Shown here in pieces: positions 17,005-26,373 of a DNA stretch of 64,000 nt. The stretch is from Sulfuriferula thiophila. GTDB lineage: Bacteria > Pseudomonadota > Gammaproteobacteria > Burkholderiales > Sulfuriferulaceae. The stretch lies in the NCBI RefSeq assembly GCF_003864975.1, contig NZ_BHGL01000007.1:450547-514546 (forward strand), given 5' to 3'. Within the stretch, counting starts at the first letter, position 1. Each line of letters starts with the position of its first letter. The notes under the pieces are model-generated. The model saw only the letters and a list, made by a program, of their open reading frames with translations. It was not told the origin of the DNA and did no database searches. Position numbers and translations under genes: made by a program.

Positions 17005-17397
17005 ATGTCCTCATCAGAAGCACTTAATCTGCTGAATGCACACGCCTGTGGCGCAGATCGTCGGCAGCACCCGCGCATCTATGTAAACTGGCGCACGGCG
17101 GTCATGTTTAAAACCGGCCATGAAACCGTACGCGTATTTGGCAGAACCCGGGATGCCTCAGCTTCCGGAGTCTGCATTGAATGTGAGCAGACTATCATCA
17201 CTGCGGCACCGGTGGTCGTCATGATAGAACTCCCCTCCAAAGCCGCTCACGTGCCGTCCGACATTATTCAATTCAACGCACAGATTAGAAACTGCATACT
17301 GGCCAGCGACAAGTATCGAATGGGGCTGCAAATTATCGGGTTTCACGGCCATTCCGAGCAGAATATGCTTAGGCACCTGCGCACGATCGGTGCCTGA
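17005..17397 (+). CDS. PilZ-domain c-di-GMP-binding protein
   Basis: 130-residue single-domain PilZ protein, a likely c-di-GMP receptor in the cytoplasm. Both halves of the binding signature are present: DRRQHPR (RxxxR type, about residues 18-24) and DASASGVCIE (DxSxxG, about 50-59). GGAG lies 9 nt upstream of the ATG. The partner is unknown. A GGDEF/EAL protein at 26374-28788 and the EPS operon are the nearest c-di-GMP-relevant loci. Its stop codon is directly adjacent to that of the convergent dut gene. Confidence 0.85.
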   Translation: MSSSEALNLLNAHACGADRRQHPRIYVNWRTAVMFKTGHETVRVFGRTRDASASGVCIECEQTIITAAPVVVMIELPSKAAHVPSDIIQFNAQIRNCILASDKYRMGLQIIGFHGHSEQNMLRHLRTIGA

Positions 17398-17847
17398 TTA
17401 CCGCCCGGTACTACCAAACCCGCCCTCACCACGCTCCGAAGCAGCGAAATCTTCCACCACATTAAACTGCACCTGCACCACCGGCACCATGACCAGTTGC
17501 GCAATGCGCTCCAGCGGATTGATGGTAAAACTGGCGTGGCCCCGATTCCACATGGAGACAAACAACTGCCCCTGATAATCGGAATCGATCAGACCCACCA
17601 GATTACCCAGCACAATGCCATGCTTATGCCCGAGCCCTGAACGCGGCAGGATCATCGCCGCCAGATCAGGCGTGCCGATATGGATAGCCATACCCGTCGG
17701 AATCAGGATAGTTTGTGCTGGCGCCAGCTCGATCGGGGCATCAATACAGGCGCGCAGGTCTATGCCTGCCGCACCCGGCGTGGCGTAGCTGGGTGGATGT
17801 TCATGCAAGCGGGCATCGAGAATTTTGACATCTATGGTACGGGCCAT
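17398..17847 (-). CDS. dut: dUTP diphosphatase
   Basis: Trimeric dUTPase that hydrolyses dUTP to dUMP, keeping uracil out of DNA and supplying thymidylate synthesis. 149 residues with all five motifs: [10 protein letters not shown] (1), [10 protein letters not shown] (2), [11 protein letters not shown] (3), [11 protein letters not shown] (4) and the C-terminal Gly-rich [11 protein letters not shown] (5). AGGA precedes the ATG. It follows coaBC by 8 bp on the same strand, a common proteobacterial pairing. Confidence 0.97.
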   Translation of the reverse strand: MARTIDVKILDARLHEHPPSYATPGAAGIDLRACIDAPIELAPAQTILIPTGMAIHIGTPDLAAMILPRSGLGHKHGIVLGNLVGLIDSDYQGQLFVSMWNRGHASFTINPLERIAQLVMVPVVQVQFNVVEDFAASERGEGGFGSTGR

Positions 17848-17855
17848 GGTTTTTC

Positions 17856-19049
17856 CTAACGTGAACGAGTGTATAAATCAGCAATATGCGTAATCAGCTG
17901 CCGCGCCAGCGTGAGCTTGTCAGCCTTGGCCAACGGATGCACACCATTGTCATCCAGCAAAATCAATTCATTATCATCACTACCCAGCGCATCCTGAGCA
18001 CGATTAACCGCAAGTAGCGGCAGGTGTTTGCGCTTACGCTTAGCCTCACCGTATTCCAGCAACTGCTCGGTTTCAGCGGCAAAACCCACGCAGAACGGTG
18101 GATTCGGCAACTGCGCCACCTGCCCCAGAATATCCACATTGGGCACCAGGGTAAGGGTAAGCGTAGCATCGGATTTTTTCAGTTTGTTGACATGGGATTG
18201 CTGCGGACGATAATCCGCTACCGCAGCGACGCTGATAAAAATATCCGCATCTGGCACCTGCTGATTCACCGCCTGCAGCATCTCCGCTGCGCTCTCGACA
18301 TGAATCACCCGAGCCGCAGCAGGTGGCGCAATACAAGTCGGCCCGCTGATCAGTGTTACGGTGGCGCCTGCTTCTATTGCGGCCTGCGCCACGGCATACC
18401 CCATCTTGCCGGAACTCATGTTGGTCAGCGCGCGCACCGGATCCAGCTTTTCCAGCGTCGGTCCTGCCGTAATCAGTACGTGCTGGTTCGCCAACAACGC
18501 AGGCGTGAATTGGGCAACGATTGCGTTATATAAACCGACGGGTTCCAGCATGCGCCCCTCACCCACCTCTCCGCAGGCCTGCTCACCGGCGTCCGGCCCC
18601 AGCACTGCAACACCATCCTCCCTCATTTGCCGGACATTACGCTGCGTCGCAGGATGTGCCCACATTTGCCGGTTCATCGCTGGCGCCAGAACTAATGGAC
18701 AGCTACGCGCCAGGCACAAGGTAGATAACATATCGCCAGCCAGCCCATGCGCCAGCCTGGCGATGAAATCGGCTGTAGCCGGCGCCACCACGACCAGATC
18801 GCTCTCGCGGCTGAGCTGGATATGCGCCATGCCATTCGCACTGGCATCGTCCCACAAGTCGGTAATTACCGGCTGACCCGACAGCGCCTGAAAAGTCTTC
18901 GCACCGACAAACTGTGTTGCCGCCTGCGTCATCACCACCTGCACTCGCGCGCCGGCCTTGATCAGCAGACGCGTTAATTCGGCAGCTTTATAGGCGGCAA
19001 TGCCTCCTGTGACCCCCAGCAAGATGCGTTTATTCTGCAATTCCGGCAT
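17856..19049 (-). CDS. coaBC: Bifunctional phosphopantothenoylcysteine synthetase/decarboxylase
   Basis: CoaBC makes 4'-phosphopantetheine from 4'-phosphopantothenate in coenzyme A synthesis. 397 residues. The N-terminal CoaC flavoprotein domain has [19 protein letters not shown] and the Cys of [11 protein letters not shown] near 155-165. The C-terminal CoaB domain has [24 protein letters not shown] and KLKKS, the synthetase Lys. First gene of the coaBC-dut pair and divergent from radC (89 bp between starts). Confidence 0.97.
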   Translation of the reverse strand: MPELQNKRILLGVTGGIAAYKAAELTRLLIKAGARVQVVMTQAATQFVGAKTFQALSGQPVITDLWDDASANGMAHIQLSRESDLVVVAPATADFIARLAHGLAGDMLSTLCLARSCPLVLAPAMNRQMWAHPATQRNVRQMREDGVAVLGPDAGEQACGEVGEGRMLEPVGLYNAIVAQFTPALLANQHVLITAGPTLEKLDPVRALTNMSSGKMGYAVAQAAIEAGATVTLISGPTCIAPPAAARVIHVESAAEMLQAVNQQVPDADIFISVAAVADYRPQQSHVNKLKKSDATLTLTLVPNVDILGQVAQLPNPPFCVGFAAETEQLLEYGEAKRKRKHLPLLAVNRAQDALGSDDNELILLDDNGVHPLAKADKLTLARQLITHIADLYTRSR

Positions 19050-19138
19050 GATTATGTCTGTGCGCGTAAAAAGCGCATTTTACCTTATAAAATCAATACG
19101 CAGAATTTACATAGTCAAAAACAACAAAGGGGGAGTGC

Positions 19139-19813
19139 ATGGCAATTACCGACTGGCCGGAGGACGAGCGTCCACGCGAAAAGTTACTATTACGCGGCGC
19201 GGCAGCATTGAGCGATGCAGAGCTACTGGCGATTTTCCTGCGCACCGGGATACCCGGCAAAAGCGCGGTAGACATGGCACGAGAACTGATCAACGAATTC
19301 AAAAGCCTGACTCGATTGTTTGCCGCCAGCCATCAGGAGTTTTGTGCATTCCCCGGTCTGGGAGATGCCAAATATGCGCAATTGCAGGCCGTGCTGGAAA
19401 TGGCACGTCGCGCACTGTCCGAAGAGATGCGCCAGACCGACACACTCAACTCACCCGCAGCGGTGCGCGACTACTTACGCCTGGCATTGGCTGGTAAAGC
19501 CCATGAAGTATTTTGCGCGGTATTTCTGGATAGCCAGAATCGAGTACTGGCTATCGAAGAATTATTTCAAGGCACCTTGAATCAGGCGAGCGTCTATCCA
19601 CGCGAAGTGGTCAAACGCGCCCTGGCGCATAATGCTGCAGCACTGATTCTGGCACACAACCATCCGTCCGGCGTAGCCGAACCTAGCCAGGCCGATGAAA
19701 ATTTAACTCAAGCCCTTAAAAAGGCGTTGGCGCTAGTAGACGTGCGTGTTCTAGACCATTTCATTATAGGCTGTAGTGCAACAATTTCTTTTTCCGAACG
19801 TGGATTACTTTGA
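19139..19813 (+). CDS. radC: RadC family JAMM-domain protein
   Basis: 224 residues. An N-terminal helix-hairpin-helix-like region ([27 protein letters not shown]) precedes an MPN/JAMM domain with the zinc-binding set HNHPSG plus downstream Asp (EPSQAD) and a Glu upstream. Named RadC, but a direct role in repair is doubtful for the family. The chromosomal position between coaBC-dut and rpmBG is conserved in many proteobacteria. GGGGGAG precedes the ATG. The rpmB promoter overlaps its stop codon. Confidence 0.95.
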   Translation: MAITDWPEDERPREKLLLRGAAALSDAELLAIFLRTGIPGKSAVDMARELINEFKSLTRLFAASHQEFCAFPGLGDAKYAQLQAVLEMARRALSEEMRQTDTLNSPAAVRDYLRLALAGKAHEVFCAVFLDSQNRVLAIEELFQGTLNQASVYPREVVKRALAHNAAALILAHNHPSGVAEPSQADENLTQALKKALALVDVRVLDHFIIGCSATISFSERGLL

Positions 19814-19839
19814 CTTTTACTATAAAAACATGGTATAAA
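19810..19839 (+). promoter_or_regulatory. Probable sigma-70 promoter of rpmB-rpmG
   Basis: TTGACT (19810-19815), 18-nt spacer, TATAAA (19834-19839). The -35 overlaps the radC TGA. The rpmB start is 33 bp after the -10. Confidence 0.6.
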
Positions 19840-19871
19840 TCGCGTTTTTCCGAATTCCGTGGGAGGTCGCT

Positions 19872-20108
19872 ATGGCCCGTGTATGTCAAATTACTGGCAA
19901 ATCGCCAATGTCTGGGAACAATGTTTCCCACGCTAACAACAAAACTAAACGTCGTTTTTTGCCTAACCTGCAATCACGTCGTTTCTGGCTAGAAGAAGAG
20001 AACCGTTTTATCCGTTTGCGCGTCAGCACCGCTGCACTGCGCACTATCGATAAAAACGGTATTGAAGCTGTGTTAGAAAAAATGCGCGCCAACGGCGAGA
20101 AGATCTAA
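19872..20108 (+). CDS. rpmB: 50S ribosomal protein L28
   Basis: 78-residue L28 of the large ribosomal subunit. It begins [25 protein letters not shown] as expected and ends with a basic helical tail ([12 protein letters not shown]). The zinc-ribbon Cys pairs of the C+ form are absent. A strong GGGAGG lies 6 nt before the ATG; an in-frame upstream extension to 19810 lacks conserved residues. It is co-transcribed with rpmG. Confidence 0.98.
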   Translation: MARVCQITGKSPMSGNNVSHANNKTKRRFLPNLQSRRFWLEEENRFIRLRVSTAALRTIDKNGIEAVLEKMRANGEKI

Positions 20109-20118
20109 GGGGTAGAAC

Positions 20119-20286
20119 ATGGCTAGCAAAATCCGCGAAAAAATCAAGTTAGAGTCTACCGCAGGTACCGGACACTTCTACACCACCAGCAAAAACAAGC
20201 GTACTACGCCTGAAAAACTGGAGTTCATGAAGTTCGATCCTAAGGCTCGCAAGCACGTGCTGTACAAAGAAATCAAGCTGAAGTAA
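20119..20286 (+). CDS. rpmG: 50S ribosomal protein L33
   Basis: 55-residue L33, basic ([21 protein letters not shown], ending [11 protein letters not shown]). No Cys is present, so this is the zinc-independent C- form. AAGGGG precedes the ATG by about 8 nt. It lies 10 bp after rpmB and is followed by a strong terminator. Confidence 0.97.
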   Translation: MASKIREKIKLESTAGTGHFYTTSKNKRTTPEKLEFMKFDPKARKHVLYKEIKLK

Positions 20287-20314
20287 TTCAGCCCGCCGGG
20301 TATGTAGACCGGAC

Positions 20315-20349
20315 AATAAAAAACCCGCTGCCATAGCGGGTTTTTTATT
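20315..20349. terminator. Intrinsic terminator between rpmG and argB
   Basis: Perfect 15-bp inverted repeat, from AATAAAAAACCCGCT to its complement, around a 5-nt loop. A T run lies on either strand, so it can end rpmBG rightward and argB leftward. Confidence 0.9.
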
Positions 20350-20399
20350 GCCTGTCGAAAGCGATGTCTCCTGTAACGACGGAGACACCCCGCTATCGC

Positions 20400-21338
<939 letters not shown>

Positions 21339-21409
21339 TTATTCTGTGTTGCCGTGTTTTTACAAAAATCAGCTAAAATAGCGCTTTCGCTTACTTACCA
21401 CTTATCGAC

Positions 21410-21901
21410 ATGAGCACACCACAAATCGGCATCGTCATGGGCAGCAACAGTGATTGGGAAGTCATGCAGCATGCAGCGCTGATGTTGAAGTCGCTGGGAG
21501 TAGCATTCGAAGCGCGTGTCGTATCCGCGCACCGCACCCCCGATTTGCTGTTTGAATACGCTGCCAGCGCGCACGCACGCGGCTTACGCGCGATCATTGC
21601 CGGTGCGGGCGGTGCCGCCCACTTGCCGGGCATGCTCGCCGCCAAAACCACTGTGCCCGTGCTCGGCGTGCCCGTACCGTCAAAATATCTTAAAGGCATG
21701 GATTCACTGCTGTCTATCGTGCAGATGCCCAAAGGCATTCCTGTCGCTACCTTTGCCATCGGCGAAGCCGGCGCCGCCAACGCCGCCTTATTTGCCGCAG
21801 CCATGCTGGCAAGCGGCGATCCGGCACTGGCTGAAAAACTCGAGACATTCCGCACCAATCAATCCGACACCGTGCTCAGCATGAGCTTACCTGACGCATA
21901 A
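21410..21901 (+). CDS. purE: N5-carboxyaminoimidazole ribonucleotide mutase
   Basis: Class I PurE moves the carboxyl group of N5-CAIR to C4, giving CAIR in purine synthesis. 163 residues with the signature [11 protein letters not shown] (about 9-19), VSAHRTPD with the catalytic His (about 40-47) and [12 protein letters not shown]. Followed 9 bp later by purK. A TAAAAT at 21374-21379 with TTGCCG 19 nt upstream could be the promoter. Confidence 0.97.
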   Translation: MSTPQIGIVMGSNSDWEVMQHAALMLKSLGVAFEARVVSAHRTPDLLFEYAASAHARGLRAIIAGAGGAAHLPGMLAAKTTVPVLGVPVPSKYLKGMDSLLSIVQMPKGIPVATFAIGEAGAANAALFAAAMLASGDPALAEKLETFRTNQSDTVLSMSLPDA

Positions 21902-21910
21902 AGCCCCACT

Positions 21911-23041
21911 ATGAGCAAAATGATACTCCCCGGCGCAACACTCGGCATGTTAGGAGGCGGCCAGCTTGGTCGCATGTTCACGATCGCTGCGCGCACCATG
22001 GGTTATCACGTCATGGTGCTGGACCCTGATCCGCTCAGCCCGGCTGGCCAATTTGCCGATACGCATGTATGTGCCGACTATCAGGACGCGCAAGCTTTGG
22101 CACAAATGGCGCAAACGTGTGCTGCCATCACCACCGAATTCGAGAACGTTCCTGCCGACACATTACGCAATCTGGCTGCGCACTGCCCGGTCAAACCCAG
22201 CGCAGAAGCCGTGGAAATTGCACAAAACCGGGTCGCGGAAAAATCCTGGCTACGTCAGCATGGTTTTGCCACAGCACCGTTTGCCGTCATCAGCACGGCA
22301 GCGGATCTGACCGATGCGTGCGCCAGCGTTGGATTTCCGGCTGTCCTCAAAGTATCGCGCTTCGGCTATGACGGCAAAGGTCAGGCTCGCGTAGCGGATT
22401 TAGCCCAGGCACAGGCGGCTTTTGCCAGCATGGGTGGCGAGGTCTGCGTGCTGGAAAAAATGCTCAATCTGGAATGCGAGTTATCGGTGGTACTGGGCCG
22501 CAACGAAGCTGGCGGAATCGCCCTCTACCCAGTTTCAGAAAACATCCATGAAGCTGGCATACTGGATATCAGCATCGTGCCCGCTCGCGTTTCCGCGGCG
22601 CTGGCAACTCAGGCGCGCGATGCCGCCATGGCCATTGCTCAGCAGCTTGATTACTGCGGCGTCATGGCAGTGGAATTTTTTGTGGTTGATGGCGACCAGC
22701 TCGTGGTCAACGAAATCGCGCCGCGTCCGCATAATAGTGGCCACTATACGCTGGATGCCTGCCTCTCCAGCCAGTTTGAGATGCAGGTGCGCGCCTTGTG
22801 CAACCTGCCCTTGGGCGCTACTGCGCAACATACTCCGGCAGTCATGGTCAATTTGCTAGGTGATATCTGGGGAGACAGCCAACCTAACTGGGCAGCATTA
22901 TTGCGTTACCCGCAAGCCAAGCTGCATTTGTATGGTAAACAAAGCGCGCGCCCGGGACGTAAGATGGGGCACTACACCTGCCTGGACAATACACTGGAAA
23001 CCGCGTTGGCGCTGGCCAAACAAATCCGCGCTGCGTTATAA
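21911..23041 (+). CDS. purK: N5-carboxyaminoimidazole ribonucleotide synthetase
   Basis: PurK uses ATP and bicarbonate to convert AIR to N5-CAIR, the substrate of PurE. 376-residue ATP-grasp enzyme: N-terminal LGGGQLGRM (about 14-22), the ATP-grasp core with LKVSRFGYDGKGQ, and metal-binding EFFVVDGDQLVVNEIAPRPHNSGHYT. Second gene of purEK; convergent with the DUF3108 gene. Confidence 0.97.
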   Translation: MSKMILPGATLGMLGGGQLGRMFTIAARTMGYHVMVLDPDPLSPAGQFADTHVCADYQDAQALAQMAQTCAAITTEFENVPADTLRNLAAHCPVKPSAEAVEIAQNRVAEKSWLRQHGFATAPFAVISTAADLTDACASVGFPAVLKVSRFGYDGKGQARVADLAQAQAAFASMGGEVCVLEKMLNLECELSVVLGRNEAGGIALYPVSENIHEAGILDISIVPARVSAALATQARDAAMAIAQQLDYCGVMAVEFFVVDGDQLVVNEIAPRPHNSGHYTLDACLSSQFEMQVRALCNLPLGATAQHTPAVMVNLLGDIWGDSQPNWAALLRYPQAKLHLYGKQSARPGRKMGHYTCLDNTLETALALAKQIRAAL

Positions 23042-23053
23042 CTATCCGTCCGC

Positions 23054-24112
23054 TTAATTAACCTGCATACCGGTGATCAGCTGCTCGATCACGCCATATT
23101 TGCTGTGGTTAACGCGGATTTTCACCGGCACGTAGTTGTAATCCACCGCCAGCCAGACGTCCATAGCATCTTCATCCTCCTCAGCCGGGCGGGACAGATG
23201 CATGGTTTTCAACTGACCTAGCGCCGTAGGAATGATTTCTTCGCCGACCACCATCGCATGATAGGGCTTCAGGCTTTTGCCGGTGGTGACATGGAGCAAC
23301 ATCTCATCGGGTATCGGTGAGCGTACCGCCAGCTGGAATATCACACTGAGCACATCCTGAGCGTTATCCAGCATAGGCACCGAAAACGCACGATTGTTTT
23401 TAGTAATCGTCACCGCCTGATGCGCATAATCAAAATGGGCGGCGGTAGTCTTGTCCGGTGTAGCGCGCCCACGCTGTATCCAGAAATCGTCCGGCGCCAG
23501 TCCTGACTGGGTAATTTTACCCTGACTGATCTGCACCAGCTTGCCCGGCTGCAACAACGAGAAAATACCGCTGCCCTCGGTAATGCTGGTCAGCGTATAT
23601 TGCCCATCCTTGGCGACCCAGAGATAACTGGCTTTACCAATCCCAAAACCATCAATACCCTTTACCACCTTATATTGAATCTCAACTTTATCCGGCAGCG
23701 TATTCAATGCAGGGTTGGTCGTTGCTGAGCCAGGCTCAGTCTGAGTAACATCGGGTTGGGCATCTGCAGGCATTACTGTGCCCGGTTCTAGAGGTGACGG
23801 CGCAGGCATACCGGGTTCAAGCGGCTGCGCCTGGGGTGCAGGAACATCTATGGGTGGCGCGACAAGCGGGTGTGCAGGGGCCGGGCGGGATTTTGGTTTG
23901 GGGGGACGGACTGGTTCCGGTTTTTTCTTGATTGCTACCGGAGCAGGCTTGGCCGCAGGTACAGGTAACGGCATCAGCCGGGCTTCAATCACGCTGGAAT
24001 CCGCGTCATCATGGCTGGGTAAAGTAAATCTCACCCCGGTTAGCAACACCACGTGTATCAACAACGAAATCAGCAACGCAATGATGAAAATGCGTTTGGC
24101 GTGTTGTTGCAT
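23054..24112 (-). CDS. DUF3108 protein with TonB-like N-terminus
   Basis: 352-residue envelope protein of unknown function. One N-terminal membrane anchor (IFIIALLISLLIHVVLLTGV, about 8-27) is followed by a long Pro/Ala/Lys-rich linker to about residue 130, like the periplasm-spanning part of TonB. A C-terminal DUF3108-type domain, mostly beta, covers about 145-350. Its start follows the purN stop with no gap (TAAATG), so expression is probably coupled to purN. The TonB resemblance is limited to the anchor and Pro-rich linker. Confidence 0.85.
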   Translation of the reverse strand: MQQHAKRIFIIALLISLLIHVVLLTGVRFTLPSHDDADSSVIEARLMPLPVPAAKPAPVAIKKKPEPVRPPKPKSRPAPAHPLVAPPIDVPAPQAQPLEPGMPAPSPLEPGTVMPADAQPDVTQTEPGSATTNPALNTLPDKVEIQYKVVKGIDGFGIGKASYLWVAKDGQYTLTSITEGSGIFSLLQPGKLVQISQGKITQSGLAPDDFWIQRGRATPDKTTAAHFDYAHQAVTITKNNRAFSVPMLDNAQDVLSVIFQLAVRSPIPDEMLLHVTTGKSLKPYHAMVVGEEIIPTALGQLKTMHLSRPAEEDEDAMDVWLAVDYNYVPVKIRVNHSKYGVIEQLITGMQVN

Positions 24113-24745
24113 TTATGCCCCCAGGTAAAACACCGACTGTTCGGACCCTTCGCCGTTCAACAAGTTTACTTTACCGCATGCATCTACCGCCAGTCTATTT
24201 TCGACAAACCAGCGGATAGCCAGCGGATAAATCCGATGCTCAGCCTCCAGCACGCGAGCTCCCAGAGTTTCGGCAGTATCATCACTGCGCACGGCAACTG
24301 CCGCCTGGACAATGACCGGCCCGTGATCCAGCGTAGGGGTCACCAGATGCACGGTGCAGCCGTGAATTTTAACGCCATCTGCCAACGCTCGCGCATGGGT
24401 GTTTAAACCGGTATAGCTCGGCAATAGTGACGGATGGATATTAATCAGACGACCCGCATAATGCTGCACAAATTCGTCAGTCAAAATGCGCATATAGCCC
24501 GCCAATACCACTAAATCAGGGGCATAATTGTCTATCAACTGCAGCATTGCCTGATCGAACTCGGCCCGACTGGCAAAACCGGTATGCGCCAGTGCATGAG
24601 TAGCAATCCCGTGCGCCTCAGCCAGCCGTAAGCCCTCTGCAGATTCACGGTTACTCAGCACTGCCACTACCTCTGCAGGCAAACCGGCATCGAGTATCGC
24701 CTGCAGATTAGAACCGCGGCCAGAAATAAGTACGACTAATTTCAT
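24113..24745 (-). CDS. purN: Phosphoribosylglycinamide formyltransferase
   Basis: Folate-dependent GAR transformylase, third step of purine synthesis. 210 residues: LISGRGSNLQAI (about 6-17), INIHPSLLPSYTGL with the catalytic Asn/His, and the loop Asp in TPTLDHGPVI. The ATG at 24745 overlaps the TGA of the upstream ABC-F gene (TGATG). The downstream DUF3108 gene is contiguous. Confidence 0.97.
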   Translation of the reverse strand: MKLVVLISGRGSNLQAILDAGLPAEVVAVLSNRESAEGLRLAEAHGIATHALAHTGFASRAEFDQAMLQLIDNYAPDLVVLAGYMRILTDEFVQHYAGRLINIHPSLLPSYTGLNTHARALADGVKIHGCTVHLVTPTLDHGPVIVQAAVAVRSDDTAETLGARVLEAEHRIYPLAIRWFVENRLAVDACGKVNLLNGEGSEQSVFYLGA

Positions 24746-26340
24746 CAAGCGATGCCGCGACTAGCCAGATACTCCTCGTAGTTACCGTTGAAGATTTCAG
24801 CCCGCTGATCACGGATTTCAATTAAGCGTGTGGCCAGCGAAGATACGAATGAACGGTCATGCGAAACGAATATCACAGTGCCCTTGAACAACTCCACCGC
24901 GGTATTGATGGATTCAATGGACTCCATATCCAGGTGATTGGTCGGCTCGTCCAGCACCAGCACATTGGCCTTGGTCAGCGTCAGCTTGCCGAACATCATG
25001 CGGCCTTGCTCACCACCGGAGAGGACACGTACGGATTTCTTCACATCATCGCCGGAGAACAGCAATTTACCCAGCACGCTGCGAATGGCCTGATCATCCT
25101 CACCCGCATCCGCCCACTGTTTCATCCAGTCAAACAGATTGAGATCGCTATCAAAATCAGCAGCATGATCCTGCGCATAGTAACCAATCTTGGCGTTTTC
25201 CGACCATTTTATTTTACCGTCCAGGGCCGGCATTTCGCCAATCAGGGTTTTCACCAGCGTGGTTTTACCGGCACCGTTTTCACCGATAATGGCGATGCGC
25301 TCACCGGCTTCTACAATCACGCTGAATTTTGAGAACAGAGACTGATCGTAACCGATAGCAAGGTCCGTCACTTCCACCACATTCCGGTGTAATGGTTTTT
25401 CCTGCTCGAAACGAATGTAGGGATACTGACGCGAAGAAGGTTTGATTACGCCCATATCCTGTTTGAGCTTGTCGATCTGCTTGACACGTGACGTCGCCTG
25501 ACGCGCCTTGGAGGCATTCGCGGAGAAACGTGATACGAAAGTTTGCAGCTCGGCAATTTTATCCTTGGCTCGGGCATTAGCTGCCTGCAAGCCTTCACGT
25601 GCCTGCGCCGCAGCGGTCATGTACTCATCATAATTGCCCGGGAACAACTGGATCTTGCCGTAATCCAGATCGGCCATGTGTGTACAGATCGAATTCAGGA
25701 AGTGACGGTCATGAGAAATAATAATCATGGTGCAGGAACGCTGATCGAGTATGTTTTCCAGCCAGCGAATCGCATTGATGTCCAGGTTATTGGTTGGCTC
25801 ATCCAGCAGCAGAATATCCGGATTACCGAACAGGGATTGCGCCAGCAACACACGCAACTTCCAGCCCGGCGCGACTTCTTTCATCGGCCCATTATGCTGC
25901 GCACTAGGGATGCCCAGACCCAGCAATAACTCACCGGCGCGCGCTTCAGCGGAATAACCATCCAGCTCGGCGAACTTGCCTTCCAACTCCGCCGCCCGCA
26001 TGTAATCATCTTCAGTGGATTCAGGGTTAGCGTAAATCGCATCTTTTTCGTGCTTGACTGCCCATAAATCAGCATCACCCTGCATCACCACATCCAGCAC
26101 AATCTGGTCTTCATAGCCAAATTGATCCTGACGCAACCAGCCCAGCTTATCACCTGTATCCAGAGCCACATGGCCGGAAGTAGGCGCTAACTGACCCGCC
26201 AGTATCTTCATGAAAGTGGATTTGCCGCAGCCATTCGCGCCGATCAAACCATAACGGTTACCGTCGCCGAATTTAACTGTAACGTTTTCGAATAAGGGCT
26301 TGGCCCCGAACTGAATGGTGAGATTTTGGGTAGCAATCAC
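24745..26340 (-). CDS. ABC-F family ATPase (YbiT-like)
   Basis: 531 residues: two ABC ATPase domains joined by a charged linker, with no membrane segment, as in the ABC-F translation factors. Walker A motifs are GANGCGKST (about 34-42) and GENGAGKTT (about 350). The second domain has signature [14 protein letters not shown] and both have [10 protein letters not shown] or [10 protein letters not shown]. The start [17 protein letters not shown] resembles YbiT. ABC-F proteins bind the ribosomal E site; the exact role of YbiT-type members is not settled. Translationally coupled to purN. Confidence 0.92.
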   Translation of the reverse strand: MIATQNLTIQFGAKPLFENVTVKFGDGNRYGLIGANGCGKSTFMKILAGQLAPTSGHVALDTGDKLGWLRQDQFGYEDQIVLDVVMQGDADLWAVKHEKDAIYANPESTEDDYMRAAELEGKFAELDGYSAEARAGELLLGLGIPSAQHNGPMKEVAPGWKLRVLLAQSLFGNPDILLLDEPTNNLDINAIRWLENILDQRSCTMIIISHDRHFLNSICTHMADLDYGKIQLFPGNYDEYMTAAAQAREGLQAANARAKDKIAELQTFVSRFSANASKARQATSRVKQIDKLKQDMGVIKPSSRQYPYIRFEQEKPLHRNVVEVTDLAIGYDQSLFSKFSVIVEAGERIAIIGENGAGKTTLVKTLIGEMPALDGKIKWSENAKIGYYAQDHAADFDSDLNLFDWMKQWADAGEDDQAIRSVLGKLLFSGDDVKKSVRVLSGGEQGRMMFGKLTLTKANVLVLDEPTNHLDMESIESINTAVELFKGTVIFVSHDRSFVSSLATRLIEIRDQRAEIFNGNYEEYLASRGIA

Positions 26341-26373
26341 GATAACAACCTAACAAACTGATAACGCGCTATT